Below, piece by piece: positions 1 to 8,518 of a stretch of 64,000 nt of DNA. The notes under the pieces were generated by a model, which saw only the letters and a list, made by a program, of their open reading frames with translations, did no database searches and was not told the DNA's origin. Origin of the DNA: Halovivax gelatinilyticus (lineage in GTDB: Archaea > Halobacteriota > Halobacteria > Halobacteriales > Natrialbaceae); assembly GCF_024300625.1 (NCBI RefSeq), contig NZ_CP101322.1, positions 2,183,992 through 2,247,991 of the forward strand. The letters are read 5' to 3'. The first letter of the stretch is position 1; each line of letters starts with the position of its first letter. Both the position numbers and the translations under genes were made by a program.

Positions 1-2
1 CG

Positions 3-875
3 ACGGCTCACGTCGTCGTCCATCCGGGACCGACCCCGCTGTACGCGCGACTGGTCGACGGGCCGGTCGGGCTCGCCAGTCCGTGGACGACCGTCCACGC
101 GGCGGCTGCGGCGGCCGTCGAAGACGCCCTCGAGCAGGTTGCTGAGCACGCAGAACGGACCGGACGCGACCGATTCACCGTGGCCGTCGAACGCGGCGAC
201 CCGGTCGGCGCCCCGCTCAGCGTCTTCTCACCGCTCGACGCCCTGGTCCCGGCCGACCGGATCTACGAGCGGTTCCGCGAGGTCGTCGAATCGGGTCGGG
301 ACGCCGCCGACGCCCGCTGTCACCTGCTGTTGTGGTGGAGTCCGCTCGACGTCGACCTCGGCTACGGCCGAACGGTTCCCGGTAACGGCCGCGTCGGACC
401 CGACGGCGACACTGGCGGACTGACGGTAGCCAACATCGGGGCGACCGAACTCTGGGACGGGCGGGCCGTCACCCGAAACATGGCGATTCACGAGGTGTTA
501 CACACCTACCTCGAGTCGGGGATCGTCGCGTCGATCACCGGCTCCGGCTGCGATCACTCCCTCGGTCGCGTCGTCGAGACTGCCGCCGGCGTGCGCGAGG
601 TGACGCCGATGGCGACCGCGTACGCGGGCGGCTCCGCGCCGTTCGGATCGAACGGCGACGTCGAGGACTGGTCCGGCGCGACGGCCGGAATCTCGGCGGG
701 GCTCGTCGACTCCGGCGACGGCGATACCCGGTTCCAGGGCCGGGGCTGCGGCGACCACGACTCGTTCGTTCGTCACGACGGCACCGACGGCGTCTCGACG
801 TGGACGCACACGACGGCGCTCAGCGAGGAGACGAAAGAGGCCGTCTGTCGGTACGCCGAGCGATCGCTTCGATAA
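3..875 (+). CDS. Putative zinc metalloprotease, 5'-truncated by window edge
   Basis: The reading frame is open from the first bases of the window, so the N-terminus lies outside it. The visible 290 residues contain an HEVLH motif (HExxH zinc-peptidase signature) near base 487, followed by a Gly/Cys-containing region with CDHSLG and a closing CGDHDSFV segment. These suggest a metallopeptidase with disulfides or extra metal ligands, probably exported, but the signal peptide cannot be seen. The family is not recognised beyond HExxH; halobacterial secreted peptidases of this type are often annotated only as hypothetical. The gene ends 67 bases before the L39e start, so it is a separate transcription unit. 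Confidence 0.6.
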   Translation, partial: TAHVVVHPGPTPLYARLVDGPVGLASPWTTVHAAAAAAVEDALEQVAEHAERTGRDRFTVAVERGDPVGAPLSVFSPLDALVPADRIYERFREVVESGRDAADARCHLLLWWSPLDVDLGYGRTVPGNGRVGPDGDTGGLTVANIGATELWDGRAVTRNMAIHEVLHTYLESGIVASITGSGCDHSLGRVVETAAGVREVTPMATAYAGGSAPFGSNGDVEDWSGATAGISAGLVDSGDGDTRFQGRGCGDHDSFVRHDGTDGVSTWTHTTALSEETKEAVCRYAERSLR

Positions 876-910
876 CGCCGAATCACCGACCGCACGCGGG
901 ATGGACAAGC

Positions 911-918
911 CTTTAAGG
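911..918 (+). promoter_or_regulatory. TATA-like box for the rpl39e operon
   Basis: A CTTTAAGG element lies 25-32 bases upstream of the rpl39e ATG. Spacing and sequence match haloarchaeal TATA boxes that drive leaderless or short-leader transcripts. It is the only such element between the metalloprotease stop and L39e. Confidence 0.6.
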
Positions 919-942
919 ACGGGTGGGTTACTCCCGGCCACT

Positions 943-1095
943 ATGGGTAAGAAGTCCAAGGGCAAGAAAAAGCGCCTGGCGAAACTTGCGAACCAGAACA
1001 CGCGAGTGCCGGCGTGGGTAATGCTCAAAACCGACATGAACGTCCAGCGAAACCCGAAGCGACGCAACTGGCGGCGCAACGATACTGACGAATAA
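943..1095 (+). CDS. rpl39e: 50S ribosomal protein L39e
   Basis: A 50-residue, very basic protein starting [12 protein letters not shown], with the [11 protein letters not shown] and [10 protein letters not shown] segments typical of L39e, which lines the peptide exit tunnel of the archaeal/eukaryotic large subunit. A longer in-frame start at 901 is possible but would run through the promoter, so the ATG at 943 is chosen; the length fits the family exactly. Its TAA overlaps the ATG of rpl31e (TAATG), so translation is coupled. It opens the conserved L39e-L31e-aIF6-prefoldin-FtsY cluster. Confidence 0.96.
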   Translation: MGKKSKGKKKRLAKLANQNTRVPAWVMLKTDMNVQRNPKRRNWRRNDTDE

Positions 1096-1373
1096 TGAGC
1101 GCAAGTGACTTCGAAGAGCGGGTCGTAACCGTCCCGCTCCGCGACGTGAAAGCCGCACCGAACCACGAAGCCGCCGACCGCGCGATGTCGATCGTTCGCG
1201 CACACCTCGCAAAGCACTTCAAGGTCGACGAGGACGTCGTTCGACTCGATCCCTCGATCAACGAGGAGATCTGGGCGAACGGTCGCGCGAATCCGCCGCG
1301 GAAACTCCGCGTCCGCGCGGCGCGCTTCGACGAGGCGGGCGAACCGGTTGTCGAAGCCGAGTTCGCCGAGTAA
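1095..1373 (+). CDS. rpl31e: 50S ribosomal protein L31e
   Basis: A 92-residue protein with the L31e fold sequence: [20 protein letters not shown] at the N-terminus, then an alpha-helical middle and a [10 protein letters not shown] strand. L31e sits at the tunnel exit of the large subunit, close to the SRP-binding site. The start overlaps the upstream stop by one base and the gene ends one base before the aIF6 start, consistent with a single operon. Confidence 0.96.
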   Translation: MSASDFEERVVTVPLRDVKAAPNHEAADRAMSIVRAHLAKHFKVDEDVVRLDPSINEEIWANGRANPPRKLRVRAARFDEAGEPVVEAEFAE

Positions 1374-1374
1374 C

Positions 1375-2040
1375 TTGCTCCGCGCCTCCTTCGCCGGCTC
1401 CGCGTACGTCGGCGTCTTCGCGTGTGCGACGGATAGCACCCTGCTCGTCAGACCGGACGCCGACGACGATCGGATCGAGGCGATCGCCGACGAACTCAGC
1501 GTGCGCGCCGTTCCGACGACCGTCGGCGGTGCCAGCACGGTCGGCGTCCTGGCGACCGGCAACGAGAACGGACTGCTGGTCAGCGACCGCCTCTACGACT
1601 ACGAGCGCGACCGACTCACCGAGGCGACCGACGTCGCCATCGGCGAACTTCCCGGGGCCATCAACGCCGCGGGAACGGTCGTTCTCGCGAACGACCACGG
1701 CGCGTACGTCCACCCGGACCTCACGCGCGAGGCGGTTCAGGTCGTCGAAGAGACGCTCGACGTTCCCGTTACGCGCGGGGACCTCGCGGGCGTTCGAACC
1801 GTCGGAACGGCCGCCGTCGCCACCAACGAAGGGGTCCTCTGTCACCCGAAGGCGACCGACGAGGAGCTCGACGTTCTCGAGGAGGCGCTCTCGGTCCGCG
1901 CCGATGTCGGCACGATCAACTACGGCGCGCCGCTGGTCGGCTCGGGCCTGCTCGCGAACGACGCTGGCTACGTCGTCGGCGAGGACACCACCGGCCCCGA
2001 ACTCGGTCGGATCGAAGACGCCCTCGGCTATCTGGAGTGA
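1375..2040 (+). CDS. eif6: Translation initiation factor aIF6
   Basis: A 221-residue protein, the usual aIF6 length. It begins [15 protein letters not shown] and continues with the pseudo-fivefold repeat of the penteine-like fold (repeated [38 protein letters not shown] and [10 protein letters not shown] elements). aIF6 binds the 50S subunit and prevents premature association with 30S. The start is taken as TTG 1375, because homologues begin MLRASFAG; the next TTG upstream (1348) lies inside rpl31e. It follows L31e by one base. A ribosomal LX gene, which I recall in this position in other haloarchaea, is not found downstream. Confidence 0.95.
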   Translation: MLRASFAGSAYVGVFACATDSTLLVRPDADDDRIEAIADELSVRAVPTTVGGASTVGVLATGNENGLLVSDRLYDYERDRLTEATDVAIGELPGAINAAGTVVLANDHGAYVHPDLTREAVQVVEETLDVPVTRGDLAGVRTVGTAAVATNEGVLCHPKATDEELDVLEEALSVRADVGTINYGAPLVGSGLLANDAGYVVGEDTTGPELGRIEDALGYLE

Positions 2041-2127
2041 TCGACGGGGACGAATGTCGGCCGGCTCCGAGACGAACGGACACTCGGAAGGGAACATTCT
2101 TCCGCCTGCCTGCCGGAACTGGTGATA

Positions 2128-2208
2128 TGAACGACGCAGTGGCAACCGACTCGACGCGCGCCGCAGTGACTGTCACGCACACGGCTTCGAAGGTGAGCAA
2201 CCGATGAG
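2128..2208 (+). CDS. Possible 26-aa peptide upstream of prefoldin
   Basis: An ATG opens a 26-codon frame whose TGA overlaps the pfdA ATG (ATGA). The overlap is the coupling arrangement seen throughout the window, but the ribosome-binding sequence is poorly spaced and the peptide resembles nothing known to me. The rest of the 163-base gap between aIF6 and pfdA contains only a 22-codon frame at 2054. Treated as a weak candidate. Confidence 0.2.
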
Positions 2209-2659
2209 CGGCGGACAACAGCAACTGCAGGCGCTCTCACAGGAGCTCCAGCAGATCCAGGAGACGATCGCCAGCCTCGAGGAGACCATCGAAGGAATCC
2301 GGACCGAACAGTCCTCGATCGACGACGCGATCACCGCCGTCGAGGCGCTCGAAACCGACTCGACGGTCCAGGTTCCACTCGGCGGCGGCGCGTACGTCCG
2401 CGCGACGGTCGAGGACGTAGACGAGGTCCTCGTCTCGCTCGGTGCCGACTACGCGGCCGAGTTCGGACGCGAACGCGCGGTCGAAACCCTAGAGAACAAA
2501 CGGACGCGCCTCGACGAGCGAATCGAGGAGGTAAACGACCGGATCGCCGATCTCGAAGCCGAGAGTTCGCAACTCGAACAGCAGGCCCAGCAACTCCAGC
2601 AGCAGGCGCTCCAGCAGCAGATGGGCGCCATGGGCGGGCAATCGGAGCCCGACGAGTGA
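2204..2659 (+). CDS. pfdA: Prefoldin alpha subunit
   Basis: A 151-residue protein with two long coiled-coil helices (residues about 5-45 and 90-135) flanking a beta-hairpin region containing VQVPLGGGAYVRA. This is the alpha-type prefoldin architecture. Prefoldin is a hexameric jellyfish-shaped chaperone that captures nascent proteins and passes them to the thermosome. The Gln-rich C-terminal helix is a local feature. An AAGGTGAG ribosome-binding sequence precedes the ATG. ftsY follows after 3 bases, so both are co-transcribed. Confidence 0.93.
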   Translation: MSGGQQQLQALSQELQQIQETIASLEETIEGIRTEQSSIDDAITAVEALETDSTVQVPLGGGAYVRATVEDVDEVLVSLGADYAAEFGRERAVETLENKRTRLDERIEEVNDRIADLEAESSQLEQQAQQLQQQALQQQMGAMGGQSEPDE

Positions 2660-2662
2660 CGC

Positions 2663-3844
2663 ATGTTCGACAACCTTCGAGAGAAGCTCGGTAGCTTCCG
2701 GTCCGAGGCCGAAGAGGTCGCAGACGAGAAGGCCGAACCCGTCGAGGACGCAGACGACGCGGTGGCTGAAGACGTCGATGCGGAGACCCGGGAGGTCGAC
2801 GATGCGGCCGAGGACGTCGATCGGCCCGAGAACGCGGGTGAGAGAGCCGTTGGCGACTCCGCCGAGACCGAGTCGATCGCCGCCGAGGCGGTCGCCGACG
2901 CGACGGACGCTGGGGCGACCGACGAGCCGTCGTCGACGGACGAGTCCTCGAACTCGGCCGGCTTCGGTCGTCGCGCCGCGTCGCTCGCCCGCGGGCGATT
3001 CGTCATCGAGGAGGCGGACCTGGCGGGTCCGCTCCAGGAGCTCGAACTCGCGCTGCTGTCCGGCGACGTCGAAATGGGCGTCGTCGACGAAATCGTCGAA
3101 AATATCAGAGACGAGCTGATCGGCGAGACGCGGACGTTCACCACCTCCACCGGCGAAGTCGTCGAGGAGGCGCTCAGATCGGCGCTGTACGACGTGATCA
3201 GCGTCGGGCAGTTCGACGTCGAAGCGGCCGTCGCCGAGGCGGAAAAACCGCTCGTCATCGTCTTCACCGGCGTCAACGGCGTCGGTAAGACGACCTCGAT
3301 CGCCAAGCTCGATCGCTGGCTCGACGAGCGCGGCTACTCCACCGTGATGGCCAACGGCGACACCTACCGCGCGGGTGCGAACGAGCAGATCAGAGAGCAC
3401 GCCGAGGCTCGCGGGACGAAGCTCATCTCCCACGAGCAGGGCGGCGATCCCGCCGCGGTGCTGTACGACGCCGTCGAGTACGCCGAAGCCAACGACGTCG
3501 ACGTCGTCCTCGGCGACACGGCCGGCCGCCTCCACACCGACGAGGGATTGATGGACCAGCTCGAAAAGATCGATCGCGTCGTCGAGCCCGATATGACGCT
3601 GTTCGTCGACGAGGCCGTCGCCGGCCAGGACGCGGTCAATCGGGCTCGCGAGTTCAACGAGGCCGCCGAAACCGACGGCGCAATCCTGACGAAGGCCGAC
3701 GCCGATTCGAACGGCGGCGCGGCCATCTCGATCGCCCACGTGACGGGCAAACCCATCCTCTTTCTCGGCGTCGGCCAGGCCTACGACGATCTAGAGCGGT
3801 TCGATCCGGACGCCATGGTCGATCGGCTGTTGACCGAGGGGTAA
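2663..3844 (+). CDS. ftsY: Signal recognition particle receptor FtsY
   Basis: A 393-residue SRP GTPase. Residues 1-100 are a very acidic, probably disordered A domain that contacts membrane or translocon. The N domain follows, then the G domain with GVNGVGKTTS (P-loop), DTYRAG, DTAGRLH (G3) and TKADADSNGGA (G4), closing with GVGQAYDDLERFD. FtsY receives SRP-ribosome complexes at the membrane; its partner SRP54 is encoded at 10,481. It ends the operon and a convergent gene begins 2 bases later on the other strand. Confidence 0.97.
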   Translation: MFDNLREKLGSFRSEAEEVADEKAEPVEDADDAVAEDVDAETREVDDAAEDVDRPENAGERAVGDSAETESIAAEAVADATDAGATDEPSSTDESSNSAGFGRRAASLARGRFVIEEADLAGPLQELELALLSGDVEMGVVDEIVENIRDELIGETRTFTTSTGEVVEEALRSALYDVISVGQFDVEAAVAEAEKPLVIVFTGVNGVGKTTSIAKLDRWLDERGYSTVMANGDTYRAGANEQIREHAEARGTKLISHEQGGDPAAVLYDAVEYAEANDVDVVLGDTAGRLHTDEGLMDQLEKIDRVVEPDMTLFVDEAVAGQDAVNRAREFNEAAETDGAILTKADADSNGGAAISIAHVTGKPILFLGVGQAYDDLERFDPDAMVDRLLTEG

Positions 3845-3845
3845 C

Positions 3846-4358
3846 TCACTCTTCGGGCGTCGTCCACTCGCGTTTGATGCCGATCGCGCCGCTGGCGACG
3901 AGAACGATCGCACCCAGTGCGACCACGAACAGCGACGCGTGCAGTTCGAGCGAAACCGTCCCTTCGATTTCGGCTGCGGCGTAGCCGTCCTGGGTCGCAC
4001 GGGCGTCGGCGTAGACCGCGTAGGCGACGATCGCGACGACGAGTCCCGAAAACAGACTCAACCCGGCCGTTCGAAGCCCCGGTCCCGATTCCGACCGCGC
4101 GGCGTAGAACAGGACGACGCCGGCGATCACGAGTGCGAAAAAGAGCGTCGTCACGCCGTCGCCACCGAGGCCGCCGGCGGTTTCTTCGGTCGGGACGCCG
4201 AGCGTGGTGGCGACGGTTTCCGAGACGTCGAGGGTGATCCAGGGCTGAAACGATCCGAGTACGAGCAGGCCGGCCCCGACGAGCGACAGCTTCGCCCACG
4301 GCTGGAGCGTGAGCGTGTCGACGAATTCGGCTCCCGTTCGACTGGTCGGCTCTCCCAT
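3846..4358 (-). CDS. Four-TM membrane protein of unknown function
   Basis: A 170-residue protein starting MGEPTSRTGAEF, with four hydrophobic segments (about residues 20-40, 65-82, 95-115 and 138-158) separated by short acidic loops. The second loop carries TLGVPTEETAGGLGGDG. This start is preferred over an in-frame ATG 31 codons upstream, because the added stretch is basic and not membrane-like. It faces ftsY tail to tail. I do not recognise a family; similar small haloarchaeal membrane proteins lack assigned roles. Confidence 0.7.
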   Translation of the reverse strand: MGEPTSRTGAEFVDTLTLQPWAKLSLVGAGLLVLGSFQPWITLDVSETVATTLGVPTEETAGGLGGDGVTTLFFALVIAGVVLFYAARSESGPGLRTAGLSLFSGLVVAIVAYAVYADARATQDGYAAAEIEGTVSLELHASLFVVALGAIVLVASGAIGIKREWTTPEE

Positions 4359-4615
4359 CGTCCGATCATCTGGGACGAACCCTCTTAGGTTTCGCCACCT
4401 CGACTCGGCGATCGGCCGTCGTGGCGTCACCCGTCCAGGCAACATCTGCACACACCAGTGACGAAACGACCGTCACCAGCGGCTGACCGGTCCGATTCCG
4501 CCGGCTCGCGACGCCCGAACGAGTTCGGTCGTGCAACGTTTGCCGTGTCGACCGACCATCGACAGGAACCACCGCTGTGAGTGCCAGTAAGACGCCCCCG
4601 CCCGAGGAGGTGCGT

Positions 4616-4732
4616 ATGCGACAGACCGATCGGCCGACACCAGCGGCCGTCCAGCGATGGATCGCATTCCCCGCGCTCATCCGATCCACTCCGCACGAGC
4701 TCACACTCGATCACTGGGGTGATCTCGCGTGA
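4616..4732 (+). CDS. Small 38-aa upstream ORF of the nitrite reductase operon
   Basis: The ATG is preceded by GAGGAGGTGCGT, a strong ribosome-binding site. The 38 codons end ELTLDHWGDLA, and the TGA overlaps the GTG start of the next small frame (GTGA). Its C-terminal eleven codons are repeated in that next ORF. The arrangement suggests a translated leader whose translation is handed on to the reductase gene. No known family. Confidence 0.45.
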   Translation: MRQTDRPTPAAVQRWIAFPALIRSTPHELTLDHWGDLA

Positions 4733-4794
4733 ACGACGGAAGAGCAAGCACTTCCGAGCTCACACTCGGCCACGGAGGTGGCCTCGCGTGAACG
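4697..4794 (+). repeat. Tandem direct repeat (39 bp, twice) carrying RBS and start codon
   Basis: Bases 4697-4735 and 4756-4794 are two copies of one 39-bp unit that starts GAGCTCACACTCG and ends CTCGCGTGAACG, differing at a handful of central positions. The offset is 59 bases. Each copy contains a GGTG-type ribosome-binding site, a GTG start and a GTGA stop/start overlap, so the duplication has copied a whole translation-coupling junction. Confidence 0.85.
4729..4791 (+). CDS. 20-aa coupled leader peptide before the reductase
   Basis: A GTG within the first copy of the 39-bp repeat opens a 20-codon frame ending ELTLGHGGGLA. Its TGA (4789-4791) overlaps the GTG (4788-4790) of the siroheme reductase. 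It repeats the last eleven residues of the preceding 38-aa ORF. A GGGGTGAT ribosome-binding site lies upstream. It may be expressed or may only serve to route ribosomes onto the reductase start. Confidence 0.4.
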   Translation: MNDGRASTSELTLGHGGGLA

Positions 4795-6482
4795 CATCCG
4801 AACGCCAGAAACTGGAAAAGCATCCGCTCGACGTGATCGACGACGTGTACGAGTACGCCGCCGACGGGTGCTCGTTCGCGGAGATCGAGGCACGCGGTGG
4901 CGAGGGCGAGTGGCAGCGGCTGAAGTGGGCGGGGATGTACGCACAGAAGCAGGCGGGCTACTTCATGATGCGGACGAAGGTCCCGGGCGGTCACCTCACG
5001 CCCGAGCAAGCCGCGGTGATCGGGGAGGTGGCCAGCGAGTTCGCCACGGCGCCCGAGAAGTTCGGCGGGAGCGAGCAGAACGAGCTGTGGGGCGACGCCT
5101 ACCTCGACATCACGACGCGCCAGGACGTCCAGATGCACTGGATCCGGATCGAGGACGTCCCGGAAATCTGGGAGCGCTACGAGGCGGTCGGCCTGACGAC
5201 GGTCCAGGGCTGTGGCGATTCGGCGCGGAACGTCCTCGGCTGTCCAGCCGCGGGGCTCGACGATCACGAGTGCTTCGACGCCCAGCCGGTCGTCGACGCC
5301 GTCTCCGAGTACTTCACCGGCAACCGAGCGTACGCCAACTTACCGAAGAAGTTCAAGCTCACGATCACCGGCTGTACGTGCGACTGCGCCCAGAGCCAGA
5401 TCAACGATCTCGGGCTCGTTCCGGCGACGACGGACCTCGACGGCCAGGCGATCTACGGCTTTCACGCCCGCGTCGGCGGCGGCCTCTCCGACGGCCCGCG
5501 AATGGCCTCCGAACTCGACGTCTTCGTGCGCCCCGAGGACGCCGTCGAGTTCTGTCGCGCCGTCGCCCAGACGTACAAGGAACTGGGCGATCGAAACAAC
5601 CGTGGTCTCTGTCGGCTGCGCTACCTCGTCGAGCAGCTTGGACCCGAGACGTTCGAACGGGCCGTTCGCGATCGGTGCACCGTCGACCTCCCGCCCGCCG
5701 GCGAGGGCCTGACCGTGGGCTATCGCGGCGACCACGTCGGCGTCCACGCGCAGAAACAGGCGGGGCTCGCCTACGTCGGCTTCAACGTGGTCGCCGGTCG
5801 GATGGGCGGCGACGAGTTCACGGCCGCCGCCCGCGCCGCGAGGGAGTACGGCACCGACGAGGCCTCGATTCGCCTCGCGACCGACCAGAACTTCCTCCTC
5901 ACGCACGTTCCCGATGCGCACGTCGACGACCTGCTCGACGAACCGTTCGCCCGGGAGTACCGTCCGGATCCGGGGCCGTTCTCGCGCGGCGCCGTCGGCT
6001 GTACGGGAGACGAGTTCTGCAACTACGCCCTCGTCGAGACGAAACGGCGCACGAAGCGCTGGGCGCGCGCACTCGACGAGCGGATCGACGTTCCGGACGA
6101 CGTCGAGGTGATCCGGATGCACATCTCCGGCTGCTCGGCTTCGTGCGCCCAGCCCCAGATCGCCGATATCGGCTTTCGGGGCGAGACGGTGGCGCTCGAC
6201 ACCGACGGAGACGGCGTCGAAGACGAGATCGTCGAGGGGATGGACGTCGGCCTCGGCGGCTCGCTCGGGGCGGACAACGCCTTTCTCGACTGGATCGAGA
6301 CCGCCGTGCCGGCGGACGCGGTGGTGCCCGCGCTGGCGGAACTGTTCGATGCCTACGCCGCGGAACGCCGCGACGGCGAGCCGTTTTACCGGTGGGCTAG
6401 ACGCGTCGAGAACGATCGGCTACGCGAGATCGCCCGTCGTGGCGACGCCGCGGTTGCCGAGGGGGTGAGTGCCGGTGACTGA
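4788..6482 (+). CDS. Ferredoxin-type nitrite/sulfite reductase (siroheme, 4Fe-4S)
   Basis: A 564-residue Nir_Sir family protein. Two homologous halves are visible. The first carries GCGDSARNVLGCP (about residue 143) and TGCTCDCAQ. The second carries CTGDEFC (about 405) and CSASC (about 448), the CX5C-X-CX3C set that binds the 4Fe-4S cluster bridged to siroheme. It reduces nitrite to ammonia or sulfite to sulfide with six electrons in the cytoplasm. GTG 4788 is chosen because it is coupled to the leader peptide and preceded by GGAGGTGG. The gene overlaps the FrhB-like gene by about 8 bases, so the partner may be its electron donor. Nitrite is the likelier substrate by haloarchaeal precedent, but sulfite cannot be excluded. 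Confidence 0.88.
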   Translation: MNASERQKLEKHPLDVIDDVYEYAADGCSFAEIEARGGEGEWQRLKWAGMYAQKQAGYFMMRTKVPGGHLTPEQAAVIGEVASEFATAPEKFGGSEQNELWGDAYLDITTRQDVQMHWIRIEDVPEIWERYEAVGLTTVQGCGDSARNVLGCPAAGLDDHECFDAQPVVDAVSEYFTGNRAYANLPKKFKLTITGCTCDCAQSQINDLGLVPATTDLDGQAIYGFHARVGGGLSDGPRMASELDVFVRPEDAVEFCRAVAQTYKELGDRNNRGLCRLRYLVEQLGPETFERAVRDRCTVDLPPAGEGLTVGYRGDHVGVHAQKQAGLAYVGFNVVAGRMGGDEFTAAARAAREYGTDEASIRLATDQNFLLTHVPDAHVDDLLDEPFAREYRPDPGPFSRGAVGCTGDEFCNYALVETKRRTKRWARALDERIDVPDDVEVIRMHISGCSASCAQPQIADIGFRGETVALDTDGDGVEDEIVEGMDVGLGGSLGADNAFLDWIETAVPADAVVPALAELFDAYAAERRDGEPFYRWARRVENDRLREIARRGDAAVAEGVSAGD

Positions 6483-8043
6483 CGAGCGTCGCCTACCCGA
6501 CGTCCCGTCGCCTGCGGGCGACGCGGAGACCGACGTCACGCCGCGGACGGCGGACGTTCGCGTCGAGCGGCCCGACGCGGAGGCGGGGACGATTCCCGCC
6601 AACCGCGTCGGTCCCGGCGGTGATACGCGATCCAGTACTAGTAGCCGAGCGCCGGACGGCGACCGACGTGCCGAGAGTGCTCCGACGGCGGTCGCCGACG
6701 GCGGCGTCGCGAACGCCGACGCCGACGGCTCGCTCACCGACCTCGAGTTCACGCCGCCCGCGACCGACGAGAGCGCGGACCTCGATCCGACGCGCCAGGC
6801 GTACCGCGTCGGCGTCCCCGAGGGGGTCGAACTCGAAACGCCGTCGTACTCGATCCGCGCGGCGATGAACGAGATCGAGACGCCCGCGGAGAAGACCTGG
6901 TTTCACGAACTCGACGAGGCCGTCATCGACGCCGACCGGTGTATCCAGTGTGGCACCTGTGTCGCGGCCTGTCCCTCCGATTCGATCGGCGTCGGCGCGG
7001 ACGACCTGCCGAAGCTGGTGAAGATGTGCACCGGCTGCTCGCTGTGCTGGGACTTCTGTCCCCGCGGCGGGCTCCGGTACGAGCGCCAGTGGGTGATCAC
7101 CGGCGGCGAGGACAACGTCAGCGGTGCCGGCGATCCGATCACGGAGTTTTCCGCCCGGGTGGACGAAGACTGGACCGACGGGGCCCAGGACGGCGGCGTC
7201 GTCACGGCGATCCTGGCGACGCTTCTCGAGGAAGGTGAGATCGACGGCGCGTTGATCGCCACCGAGTGCGACGAGGAACCTTGGAAGGCCGAGAGCTACC
7301 TCGCGACGAGCCGCGAGGAGCTGATCGCGAACGCGGGCACGATCTACAACCAGACGCTCGCGCTCGGGGATCTCGACCTCGACCGGTGGGAACACAAGCT
7401 TCCCGAGAAACCACGCGACGAACTCAGCCTCGCGGTCGTCGGAACGCCCTGCGAGATCGAGGGCTTTCGCGCGCTGGCCGACTTCGACCGGGAGTACGGC
7501 GCGCAGACCGACGGACTGCGGGCGATCGAGTACGCGATCGCGCTGCTGTGTACCAAGAACTTCAACTACTACGCCCTCATCGGCGAACAACTCGGCGAGA
7601 AGCGAGGAATTCGCCCCGACGAGATCGGGAAGATGGACGTCCTGGGCGGCGAGCTCATGGTCTACGACCACGACGGCGAACTCATCGTCGAGGAGGACGT
7701 GAAGAACTTCCACGACGCCGCGCTGAAGGGCTGTGACGAGTGTGGCGACTTCACCGGCTTCTGTGCCGACCTCGCCGTCGGTTCCGTCGGCTCCTCGGAC
7801 GAGTACTCGAGCGTGATCGTCCGCACCGAGCAGGGGCTGAAGGCGTGGGAGCTGACCGAGCCGTCGCTCGACTACCACGACCTGGAGGATCGGAGCGCGA
7901 TCGGCAAGCTACAGGCCTGGGACAAGAAAAACGCCTTCGAGAGCTTAGAGCGACCGTTCGATCCGGAGGCGCCGCGGTTCATCGAGTACACCGAGCACGC
8001 CGAACGGTACGGGACGGCCGTGAATCCCCACGAGGGGCGGTGA
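6475..8043 (+). CDS. FrhB-like coenzyme F420 flavoprotein with two 4Fe-4S sites
   Basis: About 522 residues. The first 130 are a Gly/Asp-rich low-complexity stretch. A bacterial-type ferredoxin module follows with CIQCGTCVAACP (about residue 156) and CTGCSLCWDFCP (about 184), then the FrhB N- and C-terminal domains (VVGTPCEIEGFRAL, LLCTKNFNY, CDECGDFTGFCADL). FrhB-type proteins bind FAD and exchange hydride with F420. It overlaps the siroheme reductase gene, which suggests an F420H2-to-siroheme electron path, as in the fused methanogen enzyme Fsr. Start GTG 6475 versus 6469 cannot be decided. Confidence 0.85.
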   Translation: MTDERRLPDVPSPAGDAETDVTPRTADVRVERPDAEAGTIPANRVGPGGDTRSSTSSRAPDGDRRAESAPTAVADGGVANADADGSLTDLEFTPPATDESADLDPTRQAYRVGVPEGVELETPSYSIRAAMNEIETPAEKTWFHELDEAVIDADRCIQCGTCVAACPSDSIGVGADDLPKLVKMCTGCSLCWDFCPRGGLRYERQWVITGGEDNVSGAGDPITEFSARVDEDWTDGAQDGGVVTAILATLLEEGEIDGALIATECDEEPWKAESYLATSREELIANAGTIYNQTLALGDLDLDRWEHKLPEKPRDELSLAVVGTPCEIEGFRALADFDREYGAQTDGLRAIEYAIALLCTKNFNYYALIGEQLGEKRGIRPDEIGKMDVLGGELMVYDHDGELIVEEDVKNFHDAALKGCDECGDFTGFCADLAVGSVGSSDEYSSVIVRTEQGLKAWELTEPSLDYHDLEDRSAIGKLQAWDKKNAFESLERPFDPEAPRFIEYTEHAERYGTAVNPHEGR

Positions 8044-8079
8044 TCGCGACGAGCGAGCGACCGCCCCGTGACCGATCGC

Positions 8080-8487
8080 TCAACACCGCGCCGCGAGTGC
8101 GTCGGCGAGGGCGCCGGCTTCCTCGTCGAGTTCGTCGCGGACGAGCGAGAGGCCGATTCCGTCACCCTCCACCCGCGGAACGACGTGGACGTGGGCGTGA
8201 GTGATCGTCCCGACGAGCGACCCCGTCGTGTGAAAGACGCTGAATCCGTCGGGGTCGAGGGCGTCCTCGATCGCCGACGACACCGTCGAGACGGCGTCGA
8301 AGAGAGCCGTCGCGTTCGCCTCGGGGTCTGCGACGATCTCTTCTCTGTGCGTCCGCGGAACCACGAGCGTGTGCCCGCGAGCGGCCGGATTTTCGTCGAG
8401 GAAGGCGATCGCGTCTTCGTCCTCGTAGATCACGTGGGCCGAGCGCTCGCCGGCGACGATCTCGCAAAACGGACAGTCGTCGTGCAT
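8080..8487 (-). CDS. HIT family nucleotide-binding hydrolase
   Basis: A 135-residue protein opening with CPFCEIVAGE, followed by DENPAARGHTLVVPR and the histidine triad HAHVHVV (about residue 103). HIT proteins hydrolyse nucleoside phosphoramidates or dinucleotides such as AMP-lysine or Ap4A. The Cys pair plus a later His probably bind zinc, as in HINT-like members. It is followed downstream by the FrhB-like gene on the opposite strand and is probably transcribed alone. Confidence 0.92.
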   Translation of the reverse strand: MHDDCPFCEIVAGERSAHVIYEDEDAIAFLDENPAARGHTLVVPRTHREEIVADPEANATALFDAVSTVSSAIEDALDPDGFSVFHTTGSLVGTITHAHVHVVPRVEGDGIGLSLVRDELDEEAGALADALAARC

Positions 8488-8518
8488 GGTCGGTGTCTCG
8501 AAGGGCGACCCCTTAGAC

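Noticed and set aside
498-1562. Long minus-strand open frame over the L39e/L31e region
   Set aside because: It runs antisense to three recognised ribosome-associated genes, and its translation has no domain; typical of high-GC codon mirroring.
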